DNA from: Alphaproteobacteria bacterium
GTDB lineage: Bacteria; Pseudomonadota; Alphaproteobacteria; Caulobacterales; Caulobacteraceae
Length of the DNA stretch: 35,576 nt
Direction of reading: 5' to 3'
Assembly: GCA_018826885.1 (NCBI GenBank)
Contig: JAHJYN010000069.1
Location: forward strand, 1 to 35,576
The notes below the pieces were generated by a model. That model did no database searches and was not told the origin of the DNA. It saw nothing but the letters and a program-made list of their open reading frames with translations. Both the position numbers and the translations under genes were made by a program. Below are positions 10,788 to 18,680 of this stretch, piece after piece (within the stretch, counting starts at the first letter, position 1; every line of letters begins with the position of its first letter).

Positions 10788-12589
10788 GATGCATGCGCCA
10801 GAACGATCTGGAATACAGTGCCGACCGGGGAGGGTTCGTGGGACAGTTCGCCCCCGAACCCGGCAACGATATCGCGGCTGATGACCAGCCCCAGCCCCAG
10901 CCCCGACGCCTTGCTGGTGACGAAGGGGGTGAACAGGCGCTCGCGCACGTCCTCCGGCAGGCCGGGCCCATTGTCGGTGAGGCGGATCACGACTTTTCGT
11001 CCAGTCCGTCTGGAGGACAGAGCCAGGGTCGGCGTCGCGGCACCCTCCAGCGCCTCAATGGAATTCTGGAGCAGGTTCAGCACGACCTGTTCCAGTCGGT
11101 TGCGTTCGGCCTTGACCTTCAGGCCCGGAGACAGGGCGGAGCGGTCCAGCCAGATGCCGCGTTCCCGAAGCCGCGCCGCGACCAGCAACAGGGCACCATC
11201 GATGGCCTCTTCCACATCGACGGCCACCACCTCCGACCGGGTCTTGCGGGAGAAGGCTCGCAACTCGTCGGTGATGGTCCCGACGCGCTCGGTCAGGCCG
11301 GAGATCGACGTCAGACTGCGGAGGGCCGCATCGTTGTCGCCCCGCTCGAGATAGACTCCTGCGGTGTCGGCGTGGGTGCGGATCGCCGCAATCGGTTGGT
11401 TGATCTCATGGGCGACCCCGGCCGCAATCTGACCCACCGTGGCCAGCTTGTTGGCCTGCACCAGCTCGTCCTCAAGCACCTGACGGCTCAGTTCGAGGCC
11501 GCGGCGTTCCTCCATCTCGTGGCTGAGGGCCTCATTGGCCGCACTGAGCTCCGCAGTCCTGAGTGTCACCTGCCGTTCCAGTTCGGCGCGCGCAGCTTCC
11601 TGCTCGATCGCGCGATTGCGGGCTCTCTGACGCCGCCGAAGCAGGATACCGGTCAGCCCGGCCAGCAGGGCGATGCTGAGGCCGGCAAGAATGCGTGCCG
11701 CCCCAACGGCGCGCGACATCATCTGATCGGCGGGCCAAAGCAGATGGAGCGTCCATCCCAGCCCCATGCTGGCATCGGTCTCGTGGGCGTAAAGCCGGGA
11801 CACGCCGTCGCGGCTGACCCTCAGGAGACCCGACCCGGGCGCGGCGAACGGCATGTCCTGCAACGGTTCGCCGGTCGTTTGTTCCTCGGCCAGCTGCCTG
11901 CGCCGGGCCTCGCTGAGGGTGCGGGTCGTGCGAAAGCGCCATTCAGGCGACGTCGTGATCAGGACGACACCGTCAGCGTCCGTGACATAGGTGGGCTCGC
12001 CGGCGCTGCGCCAGGTCTGCTCCAGGGCGTCGAACTCGACCTTGGCGACGATCACGCCGGCCGGCGTCCCGTCGGCACTGTCGATGCGCCGCGCGAGGTA
12101 AAGCCCGGGCCTGCCGCTGACGGTCCCGAGGGCAAAGAAAGCCGCCTCGCCGTCGCGCATGGCCTCGATATAGTAGGGACGAAAGCGATAGTTCGAGCCG
12201 ACGAAACTGGTCGGCTCCCGCCAGTTGCTGGCCGCCAGCGCCGTGCCGTCTGCATCGAGGACATAGAGGGCGGCTGCCCGTACCTCTCCCGCCAGCTGTT
12301 CCAGCTTCAGGTTCAACCGATCCCGACGCTCGGTCGACGGCGTGCTCACGAGGGCGAGAAGTTCGGGATCGACCGCCAAAACCGAGGGTACGGTTTGCTG
12401 GCGCTCCAACTCACTCGCCAGGACGGCCCCGTGCAAAACGGCGGCGGTCTCGGCCTGTCTGCGGGTCGCGGCCTCGGCATCCATCCGCGCCAGCCAGCCG
12501 GCCACGCCGATCGCCAGCACGCCGACGATCAGCCAGACGCCCGCGAACAGGCGCCACTGAGTCGTCTGGGACAGGCGGGACAATGTCAT
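10784..12589 (-). CDS. dctB: DctB-like C4-dicarboxylate sensor histidine kinase
   Basis: This 601-residue membrane kinase has a transmembrane helix at about 14-33, a periplasmic double-Cache/PAS sensor to about 293, and a second helix at about 296-317. The sensor contains SNYRFRPYYIEAM (132-144) and GLYLARRI, the signature of DctB-type dicarboxylate-binding domains. A coiled coil follows (about 325-380), then the kinase core: H-box AAGVAHEINQPIAAIR with H394, N-box NLLQNSIEAL (N509), DNGPGLPE, and GLGLGLVISRDIV. In rhizobia and Pseudomonas, DctB senses succinate, malate or fumarate and phosphorylates DctD to switch on dctA. Divergent dctA 235 bases away supports the same role here. An operator-like inverted repeat sits 8-27 bases before the start codon, where it could let the regulator control its own operon. 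Confidence 0.92.
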   Translation of the reverse strand: MTLSRLSQTTQWRLFAGVWLIVGVLAIGVAGWLARMDAEAATRRQAETAAVLHGAVLASELERQQTVPSVLAVDPELLALVSTPSTERRDRLNLKLEQLAGEVRAAALYVLDADGTALAASNWREPTSFVGSNYRFRPYYIEAMRDGEAAFFALGTVSGRPGLYLARRIDSADGTPAGVIVAKVEFDALEQTWRSAGEPTYVTDADGVVLITTSPEWRFRTTRTLSEARRRQLAEEQTTGEPLQDMPFAAPGSGLLRVSRDGVSRLYAHETDASMGLGWTLHLLWPADQMMSRAVGAARILAGLSIALLAGLTGILLRRRQRARNRAIEQEAARAELERQVTLRTAELSAANEALSHEMEERRGLELSRQVLEDELVQANKLATVGQIAAGVAHEINQPIAAIRTHADTAGVYLERGDNDAALRSLTSISGLTERVGTITDELRAFSRKTRSEVVAVDVEEAIDGALLLVAARLRERGIWLDRSALSPGLKVKAERNRLEQVVLNLLQNSIEALEGAATPTLALSSRRTGRKVVIRLTDNGPGLPEDVRERLFTPFVTSKASGLGLGLVISRDIVAGFGGELSHEPSPVGTVFQIVLAHAS

Positions 12590-12596
12590 GGGTCAA

Positions 12597-12616
12597 CAAT
12601 GCGGATTTTCGCACAA
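12597..12616 (-). promoter_or_regulatory. Operator-like inverted repeat, dctB-proximal copy
   Basis: Read on the minus strand this 20-mer is TTGTGCGAAAATCCGCATTG. Its first 17 bases match the second site at 12630-12649 with one difference, so the two sites face each other as a large inverted repeat. The outer right half-arm is less conserved than in the second copy. It ends eight bases before the dctB ATG and could overlap the ribosome-binding region. Probable target: DctD. Confidence 0.6.
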
Positions 12617-12629
12617 ATGGCCAGACAAG

Positions 12630-12649
12630 TTGTGCGTAAATCCGCACAA
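12630..12649 (+). promoter_or_regulatory. Operator-like inverted repeat, dctA-side copy
   Basis: The 20-mer TTGTGCGTAAATCCGCACAA is a perfect palindrome of two 7-base arms (TTGTGCG and CGCACAA) around six bases. The centre-to-centre distance to the other copy is 33 bases, about three helical turns, which suits cooperative binding of two regulator dimers. It lies 176 bases upstream of the dctA start, an enhancer-like position for an NtrC-family protein. It resembles, from memory, the inverted-repeat DctD sites in front of rhizobial dctA. That resemblance was not tested by alignment. Confidence 0.65.
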
Positions 12650-12810
12650 TCGGGCGACTTTTCAGACGACACCGAGGATTATCGGTAGGATTGTCAATGA
12701 GATAACCTTGCTTTCACCTGCTCTTGCCGATCCGGCTTGCCGGTTCCGATACTGGCGCTCTGCGATGCCGATGAACGGCACGTGGGCGTAGTACGGACAA
12801 TGATCCGTCG

Positions 12811-12827
12811 AGGGAGGTTCAGGTTTG
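12811..12827 (+). promoter_or_regulatory. Ribosome-binding site that fixes a TTG start for dctA
   Basis: AGGGAGG at 12811-12817 lies seven bases before TTG at 12825-12827. The spacing is ideal, and no ATG or GTG in frame between this site and the first conserved DctA segment has comparable support, so TTG is the likely initiator. TTG starts reduce translation relative to ATG. Confidence 0.75.
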
Positions 12828-14183
12828 ATCCAGGTTCATCACGACCAGGGTGCGTCCACGCATCGCCAGCCCATCTGGAAGCACCTGTACTTCCAGGTTC
12901 TGGTGGCGATCACCGTCGGCGGCCTCATCGGACACTTCTTCCCCGAGACCGGCGAAAGCATGAAGCCGCTCGGCGATGCCTTCATCAAGCTGGTGAAGAT
13001 GGTCATCGCCCCCGTGATCTTCCTGACCATTGTGATCGGCATTGCCGGGATGCGCGACATTGGCCGGGTGGGCCGGGTCGCGGCCAAGGCCTTCGGCTAT
13101 TTCTTCGTCTTCTCGACTCTCGCGCTGATCATCGGCCTGACGGTCGCCAATGTGGTCCGCCCCGGTGACGGGCTGAACATCGACCCGGCGACCCTGGATT
13201 CGGGGGCAGTCGCGCAATACGCCGAGGCCGCCCATGAAAGCACCATCGTCGGCTTCCTGATGAGCATCATCCCGGACAGCCTCTTCGGGGCCTTCACCTC
13301 AGGCAACATCCTGCAGGTGCTGTTCGTCTCGATCCTGTTCGGCATCGCCCTGGCCCTCATTGGCGAACGCGGCCAGCCGATCATCGACTTCTTCGAGACC
13401 GCCAGCCTCGCAGTGTTCAAGCTGGTGGCCATTGTCATGAAGGCCGCGCCGATCGGGGCGCTGGGCGCCTTCGCCTTCACCATCGGCGCCTATGGCATCG
13501 CCTCGATCGCCAACCTGGCTGCGCTGATCGCGACCTTCTATGTGACCTCGTTGATCTTCGTGCTGGGGGTCCTCGGGCTGGTGGCCTGGGCCAACGGCTT
13601 CTCGATCTTCAAGTTGATCCGCTACCTCAAGGAGGAGCTGCTGCTGGTGCTGGGCACCTCCAGCTCCGAGGCGGCCCTGCCCAGCCTGATCGCCAAGATG
13701 GAGCGGGCCGGAGCGGCCAAGTCGGTCGTCGGTCTGGTCGTGCCGACCGGCTATTCCTTCAATCTGGACGGCACCAACATCTATATGACGCTGGCGGCCC
13801 TGTTCATCGCCCAGGCGCTGAATATCGACCTCACCATCTGGCAGCAGCTGACGCTGCTCCTGGTCGCCATGCTCAGCTCCAAGGGCGCAGCCGGAATCAC
13901 CGGCGCGGGCTTTATCACCCTGGCCGCCACCCTGATGGTGGTGCCTGATGTGCCGGTCGCCGGCATGGCCCTGATCCTCGGCATCGACCGCTTCATGAGC
14001 GAGTGCCGGGCCCTCACCAACTTCATCGGCAACGCCGTGGCCACGGTCGTCGTGGCTCGCTGGGAAAAGGCGCTGGATACGGACGCCCTGACCCTGGCGC
14101 TGAACGGCAAGCCTCAACCGCTGGCTGCCGCGCCCGATCCGGCGGCCGGCCCGGGGGACGATCTGGTTCTGGCGGACGACTGA
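12825..14183 (+). CDS. dctA: C4-dicarboxylate:cation symporter DctA
   Basis: This 452-residue member of the dicarboxylate/amino acid:cation symporter family imports succinate, fumarate and malate across the inner membrane. It opens with [20 protein letters not shown] and has [15 protein letters not shown], the serine-rich re-entrant loop [12 protein letters not shown] and the unwound-helix motif [19 protein letters not shown], followed by [14 protein letters not shown]. These are the family hallmarks, in the expected order, and the length fits. Translation probably starts at TTG with a strong ribosome-binding site. It is divergent from dctBD, and two operator-like repeats lie in the shared gap. 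Only 36 bases separate it from the receptor gene downstream, which has its own GAGGGAGG, so the two are likely cotranscribed. A dctA in one operon with a TonB receptor and an exported hydrolase is unusual. Confidence 0.95.
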   Translation: MIQVHHDQGASTHRQPIWKHLYFQVLVAITVGGLIGHFFPETGESMKPLGDAFIKLVKMVIAPVIFLTIVIGIAGMRDIGRVGRVAAKAFGYFFVFSTLALIIGLTVANVVRPGDGLNIDPATLDSGAVAQYAEAAHESTIVGFLMSIIPDSLFGAFTSGNILQVLFVSILFGIALALIGERGQPIIDFFETASLAVFKLVAIVMKAAPIGALGAFAFTIGAYGIASIANLAALIATFYVTSLIFVLGVLGLVAWANGFSIFKLIRYLKEELLLVLGTSSSEAALPSLIAKMERAGAAKSVVGLVVPTGYSFNLDGTNIYMTLAALFIAQALNIDLTIWQQLTLLLVAMLSSKGAAGITGAGFITLAATLMVVPDVPVAGMALILGIDRFMSECRALTNFIGNAVATVVVARWEKALDTDALTLALNGKPQPLAAAPDPAAGPGDDLVLADD

Positions 14184-14219
14184 AGCCGCCGAAAAACAAG
14201 AAAATCGAGGGAGGAAATC

Positions 14220-17200
14220 ATGTTGAATACACACCGCCAGTGGCTGATGGCAGGAACGGCCCTGCTGACCGCATCGGTCTTTGCGACCGGAGCCCTTGCC
14301 CAGTCTGCACCGGCCTCTGCACAGGATCCCCAGGATCAGGCTGCGGCGCGGGTCGATGACATCGTCGTGGTCGGCTCGAACATCCGGGGGGCCCGGACGA
14401 CGGCCGCCCTTCCGGTGGTCGTGGTCGACCAGGAGCAGATCGATGCGACCGGCGCTGTGTCCGGCGATGAGCTGATGCGGACCATTCCGCAGATGGGCGA
14501 CGTTCTGTTCGACTCGTCGAACAACCCGCAAACCAGCAATGCTGCGCGCGGCGACGTCAACTCCGTCAACCTGCGCTCGCTGGGCGTTGGTAACACTCTG
14601 GTGCTGCTGAACGGCCGACGTCTTGTGGCGCACCCGACCAGTCAGGGTACATCGGACACGGGGACCGTCCCCGTGATCAGCTACAACTCCAATGCCATTC
14701 CGGTTGGCGGGCTGGACCGCCTTGAAGTTCTTCTGGACGGCGCGGCCGCCATCTATGGAGCCGATGCCGTTGCGGGCGTCGTCAATACGGTGCTGCAGGA
14801 CGACTTCGACGGCCTGACGATCAGCACCCGCTACGGCGGGGCCGAGGGCACCCGGATGAGCGAATGGGACGTCAACCTGTTTGCCGGGCGCGACTTCGAT
14901 CGGGGCAATATCTCGGTGTTCGTCAACTATACGGACCGGACCGCGCTCTGGGCCTCGGACCAGGAGTTCACCTCCACCGACGATCTGCGCCTGCTGTTCG
15001 ACGACTACCCGGACTTTGCCGGGACCACGGCTCTGGACGGCCGGTCTTCGAACACCCCCTGGGGCCGGTTCAGCGTCGGATCGCGGCCCACGATCCGCTC
15101 GAACGGCACGGCGGTGACCAACACCTCCGGGTCCTTCCGCTTTCAGCCCGCCAGCTTCGGCTGTGGCGTGGACGTTGGTCGGGGCATCTGCATCAACAGC
15201 GGCAACCACAACTTCAACACGACACATCGGGAACTGCGGTACGACACCCGCTACGAGACCACGGTCCGGCCGACGGTCGAGCGGCTGAACCTCTTCCTGA
15301 CGGGGCACGTGGACGTCACAGCGGACGTCGAAGCCTTCTTCGAGGTCGGCTACTACTCCGCGAGCAGCGAGGCCGTTCAGCCGCCGGTGGTCAATCTCAA
15401 CGCCATCTGGATCCCGGCCAGCAACTACTGGAACCCATTTGGTCCGGTGACCTTTGCAAACGGCGCCGCCAACCCCAACCGCCTACCTGGCCTGACCAAT
15501 GTGCCAACGGCCGGCCTGCCCGTGCTGATGACGAATTACCGCTACGTCGATACGGGCTTCCAGACCGTCAAGGTCGAGAATCGTCAGCTCCGCTTCCTTG
15601 GCGGGGTTCGCGGTGAATGGCGCGGCTACGACTGGGAAAGCGCGATCCTCTATTCGGAAGCCGAGGCCGAGGACACCTCGCCGAACATCAACCGGACACT
15701 CCTGCAGCAGCAGTTGGCTCTGTCGACACCCGATGCCTACAATCCGTTCAGTGGCGGCTGCGTGGACACGACCAGCTATGGCGACTGTTCGCCCAGCAGT
15801 CAGGCTGCGGTTAATGCCATTGTGTTCGATCTCCAGCGCGTCTCGCGCACCACCCTGGCGCTGGCCGACCTGAAGCTGACGCGCGGGGACTTCTTCGAAC
15901 TGCCGGCTGGTCCGGTCGGTATCGCCTTCGGCGTCGAGGTCCGTCACGAAACCCAGGAGGATGACCGGGACGCCAACCTCGACGGCACCTTCACATTCAC
16001 CGACATGGTCACAGGTGAGACCAGCCTGTCGAACGTCGCAGCGGTCAGCCCCAATCCGGACACCTATGGCGATCGCACCGTCGGCTCTGCCTATCTGGAG
16101 TTCGCCGTTCCGCTGGTCTCGCCTGAAATGAACATCCCGCTCGTCTATCAGCTGGACGTTCAGCTGGCCGGCCGGTTCGAGCACTATTCGGATTTTGGCT
16201 CGGTAGCCAAGCCCAAGGTTGCGGCCGCCTGGGACATCGTGCCGGGCGTTCGCGTACGGGGCTCCTATTCGGAGGGCTTCCGGGCACCGAACCTGGAACA
16301 GACCAATGCCACCCAGTACGCCCGGGCTGGCAGCGGCACGGACTATGTCCGCTGTGAAGCTGACCTGCGCGCCGGGCGGATTGCCACCTTTGCAGACTGC
16401 TCGCAGGGCACCTCCGGCCTTTCGCTGCTTGTCGCGGGGAACCCGGACCTGGAACCGGAAGAGAGTGTCAATACCTCGTATGGCCTGGTCCTGCAGCCGG
16501 GCTTCATTCCGGAAGCGTTCGGAGACTTCACGATTACGGTTGACCGATGGACGATCGAACAGGAACAGATCGTCGGCCTCCTCGGCGTGCAGACCGCCCT
16601 GGCGCTCGACTATCTGCTTCGGGTGGGAGGCAGTTCCAACCCGCTGGTGACCCGCGATGCACCAAATGCCGATGATGTCCTGCTGTTCGACGGCACCGGG
16701 CTGACCGTCGCGGGAGAGGCGAGGTCGGTGAGCGACCAGTTCATCAACCTCCAGCCTCAGACAGTCAGCGGCATCGACTTCGGGATCAACTGGTCCCTGC
16801 GGCGCACGGCCTGGGGCTCGTTCTTTGCAACGATCAATGCCAGCCAGCTGACGGAGTTCACACGGGACCCCGGTCCGATCGTTAATGAGCTATACGACGC
16901 TCGCGAAGCTGGCACCATCAACATCGGTACGACCCTCCCCGACCCGAGCGAGTTGATCCGTCAGAACGGACGCCCGGAGTGGCGGGTCAGCACGACCTTC
17001 ACCTGGCGCAAGGGGCCCTGGCGGGCCGGTGTGTCGACCCAGTACATCGGCGACTTCGAACAGCCCGGCCTGCTGGGCACGTCAGGCGAGCCCTTCCTGG
17101 TCGAGGACCAGCTGGTCACCAATCTGTATGGCGACTATGAATTTCCTGACGAGACCCGGGTTCGCCTCGGCGTGCGCGACCTGACCGACGAGGGCCCGTC

Positions 17201-17282
17201 TCTGGCCGACGGCGGCTATCGCGGGTCGGTTCACAACCCCTGGGGCAGATACTGGTACATCAATGTCCGGAAGTCATTCTGA
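14220..17282 (+). CDS. Large TonB-dependent receptor in the dctA operon
   Basis: This 1020-residue outer-membrane receptor has a strong GGGAGG eight bases before the ATG. A signal peptide (MLNTHRQWLMAGTALLTAS, cleavage probably after ALA at 27) is followed by a TonB-box-like VDDIVVVGS (about 45-53). Plug motifs include NLRSLGVGNTLVLLNGRRL, LDRLEVLLDGAAAIYGADAVAGVVN and VPVISYNSNAIP, typical of the long receptors of Caulobacterales and sphingomonads. The barrel contains VRGSYSEGFRAPNLEQ and NPDLEPEES, and ends in YWYINVRKSF with terminal Phe. Several extracellular loops carry cysteine pairs (for example around CGVDVGRGIC). The long loops suit a bulky ligand. Linkage to dctA upstream and to an exported hydrolase that overlaps its 3' end points to a substrate related to C4-dicarboxylates, but that is inference. 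Confidence 0.94.
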   Translation: MLNTHRQWLMAGTALLTASVFATGALAQSAPASAQDPQDQAAARVDDIVVVGSNIRGARTTAALPVVVVDQEQIDATGAVSGDELMRTIPQMGDVLFDSSNNPQTSNAARGDVNSVNLRSLGVGNTLVLLNGRRLVAHPTSQGTSDTGTVPVISYNSNAIPVGGLDRLEVLLDGAAAIYGADAVAGVVNTVLQDDFDGLTISTRYGGAEGTRMSEWDVNLFAGRDFDRGNISVFVNYTDRTALWASDQEFTSTDDLRLLFDDYPDFAGTTALDGRSSNTPWGRFSVGSRPTIRSNGTAVTNTSGSFRFQPASFGCGVDVGRGICINSGNHNFNTTHRELRYDTRYETTVRPTVERLNLFLTGHVDVTADVEAFFEVGYYSASSEAVQPPVVNLNAIWIPASNYWNPFGPVTFANGAANPNRLPGLTNVPTAGLPVLMTNYRYVDTGFQTVKVENRQLRFLGGVRGEWRGYDWESAILYSEAEAEDTSPNINRTLLQQQLALSTPDAYNPFSGGCVDTTSYGDCSPSSQAAVNAIVFDLQRVSRTTLALADLKLTRGDFFELPAGPVGIAFGVEVRHETQEDDRDANLDGTFTFTDMVTGETSLSNVAAVSPNPDTYGDRTVGSAYLEFAVPLVSPEMNIPLVYQLDVQLAGRFEHYSDFGSVAKPKVAAAWDIVPGVRVRGSYSEGFRAPNLEQTNATQYARAGSGTDYVRCEADLRAGRIATFADCSQGTSGLSLLVAGNPDLEPEESVNTSYGLVLQPGFIPEAFGDFTITVDRWTIEQEQIVGLLGVQTALALDYLLRVGGSSNPLVTRDAPNADDVLLFDGTGLTVAGEARSVSDQFINLQPQTVSGIDFGINWSLRRTAWGSFFATINASQLTEFTRDPGPIVNELYDAREAGTINIGTTLPDPSELIRQNGRPEWRVSTTFTWRKGPWRAGVSTQYIGDFEQPGLLGTSGEPFLVEDQLVTNLYGDYEFPDETRVRLGVRDLTDEGPSLADGGYRGSVHNPWGRYWYINVRKSF

Positions 17283-18606
17283 CCTGAACCCGAAAAAGGG
17301 CCGCCGCCTTCTGTCCGGGCTGGCGGCCCTCGCGGCGGGACTTGTCCTCGGCTGCGCTCCGGTTGTTGCGGGTCAGCGCCATGATCCGACGCTTTCGACG
17401 ACGCCGATCGACTGTCCCCGGTCGGTCGGCGCCGGCGTGACCTGCCTGTCGCTACAGGACGCGGCCGGGGCCTGGCTGATCATCGCCAAGCCCGCGAACT
17501 GGAACGGGCGTCTGATCGTCCATGCTCACGGCGGCCCCCGTCTGGGCGAGCCGGAGCGCGAGGACTCGCTGGAAGACCTCGACCGGTTCTCGGTCATGGT
17601 GCGCCAGGGCTATGCCTGGATCGGGTCCTCCTATCGGCGGGGGGGCTACGGCGTCCGCTCGGCCGCTGAGGATGTCGACCGCAGCCGGGCCGTCTTCTGG
17701 GGCCTGTTCGGGCGCCCCGAACGCACCCTGCTGCACGGCCAGTCGTGGGGCGGCAATGTCGCGGCCAAGACGGCCGAACTGTATGGCACCGATGAGGCCG
17801 GCACATTGACCTACGACGGGGTGCTGCTGACCAATGGCGTCCTGAACGGGGGCACCAGGGCCTATCAGTTCCGGGCCGATCTGCGGGCCGTCTACCAGTA
17901 CGTCTGTGGCAATCACCCGGCGCCGTCCGATCCGCAGTATCCGGTCTGGCAGGGCCTGCCTGCGGGAGCGCAGATGAGCCGGGCCGAATTGCGACGCCGG
18001 ATCGTCGATTGCACCGGCATTGGCCTGTCGGGGCGGGACCGGACCGCCCAGCAGAGCCGCCGCAAGCGCGACATCCTGGCCGTCACCGGTCTCGAGGAGG
18101 ACGAGCTGATCGCCCATATGAACTGGGCCACCTTCACCTTCCAGGACCTGGTGCAGGTGCGCCTTGGCGGTCGCAATCCGTTCGACAACAGCCGCACGGT
18201 CTACAGTGGCTCCTCGGACGATACAGCGCTGAATGCGGGCGTTGAGCGGTTCACGGCCGACCCTGAGGCCGTGGCCATGCTGGCGCACGATGCCGACCTG
18301 ACCGGCCAGATCGTGGCGCCGACGATGACCCTGCACGCCCTGCACGACCCGACAGTCTTTTATGCCGCCGAGGCCGTGTATGCCGAGACTGTCGACTCGG
18401 CCGGTCGCTCGCACCTTCTGGTTCAGGCCGCCACCGACGAAGACCAGCACAGCAAGCTGGAGGACGCCAGCTATCTGACGGTGCTCGCCGCTCTTGAGCG
18501 CTGGATCGACACTGGCGAACGCCCCGACCCGACCCGCTTCCAGCAGGACTGTGTGGCCGATCATACGCCCCGAAGCTGTCGGTTCGTCACGCCGACACTG
18601 CCCTGA
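17263..18606 (+). CDS. Exported alpha/beta-hydrolase (esterase-like), possible lipoprotein
   Basis: The 447-residue predicted serine hydrolase has nucleophile S161 in GQSWGG (a G-x-S-x-G elbow), acid D362 in ALHDPTVF and histidine H396 in DEDQHSKL, in canonical order. The oxyanion-side HAHGG is at about 87-91. The N-terminus is basic, then hydrophobic with GLVLGC (C31), which fits a lipobox, so the enzyme is probably a periplasmic or outer-membrane lipoprotein. A plain signal peptide cut near VVAG is the alternative. The start codon at 17263 lies inside the receptor gene, overlapping it by 20 bases in another frame, and no clear Shine-Dalgarno precedes it, so translation may be coupled. It may cleave the compound that the receptor binds. 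The substrate class is not identifiable from sequence. An insert between S161 and D362 forms a large lid of about 190 residues. Confidence 0.82.
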   Translation: MSGSHSDLNPKKGRRLLSGLAALAAGLVLGCAPVVAGQRHDPTLSTTPIDCPRSVGAGVTCLSLQDAAGAWLIIAKPANWNGRLIVHAHGGPRLGEPEREDSLEDLDRFSVMVRQGYAWIGSSYRRGGYGVRSAAEDVDRSRAVFWGLFGRPERTLLHGQSWGGNVAAKTAELYGTDEAGTLTYDGVLLTNGVLNGGTRAYQFRADLRAVYQYVCGNHPAPSDPQYPVWQGLPAGAQMSRAELRRRIVDCTGIGLSGRDRTAQQSRRKRDILAVTGLEEDELIAHMNWATFTFQDLVQVRLGGRNPFDNSRTVYSGSSDDTALNAGVERFTADPEAVAMLAHDADLTGQIVAPTMTLHALHDPTVFYAAEAVYAETVDSAGRSHLLVQAATDEDQHSKLEDASYLTVLAALERWIDTGERPDPTRFQQDCVADHTPRSCRFVTPTLP

Positions 18607-18630
18607 TAGATCGCAAACGGCCCAGCTGGC

Positions 18631-18655
18631 CGAACCCGGCGGCGTCTCGGGTGTT
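18631..18655 (+). promoter_or_regulatory. Possible EcfG-type stress promoter for ku-ligD
   Basis: CGAAC (18631-18635), sixteen bases, TGTT (18652-18655). The EcfG consensus in Alphaproteobacteria is GGAAC-N16/17-CGTT, so each element has one mismatch. A start of transcription six to eight bases downstream would leave a leader of about 20 bases containing the AGGAG before the ku ATG at 18681. Motif evidence only. Confidence 0.35.
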
Positions 18656-18680
18656 CTGACTCCGCAAAAAGGAGTCATGC

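Noticed and set aside
12753-12768. TGGCGC followed by GATGC, resembling a sigma-54 -24/-12 promoter before dctA
   Set aside because: GG and GC are separated by eleven bases rather than the invariant ten, so it should not function.
12588-12791. Short plus-strand open frame in the dctB-dctA gap
   Set aside because: No ribosome-binding site, and the region is better explained by the operator palindromes.
13299-15308. 669-codon open frame antisense to dctA and the large receptor
   Set aside because: It spans two well-supported genes and the gap between them, with low-complexity composition.
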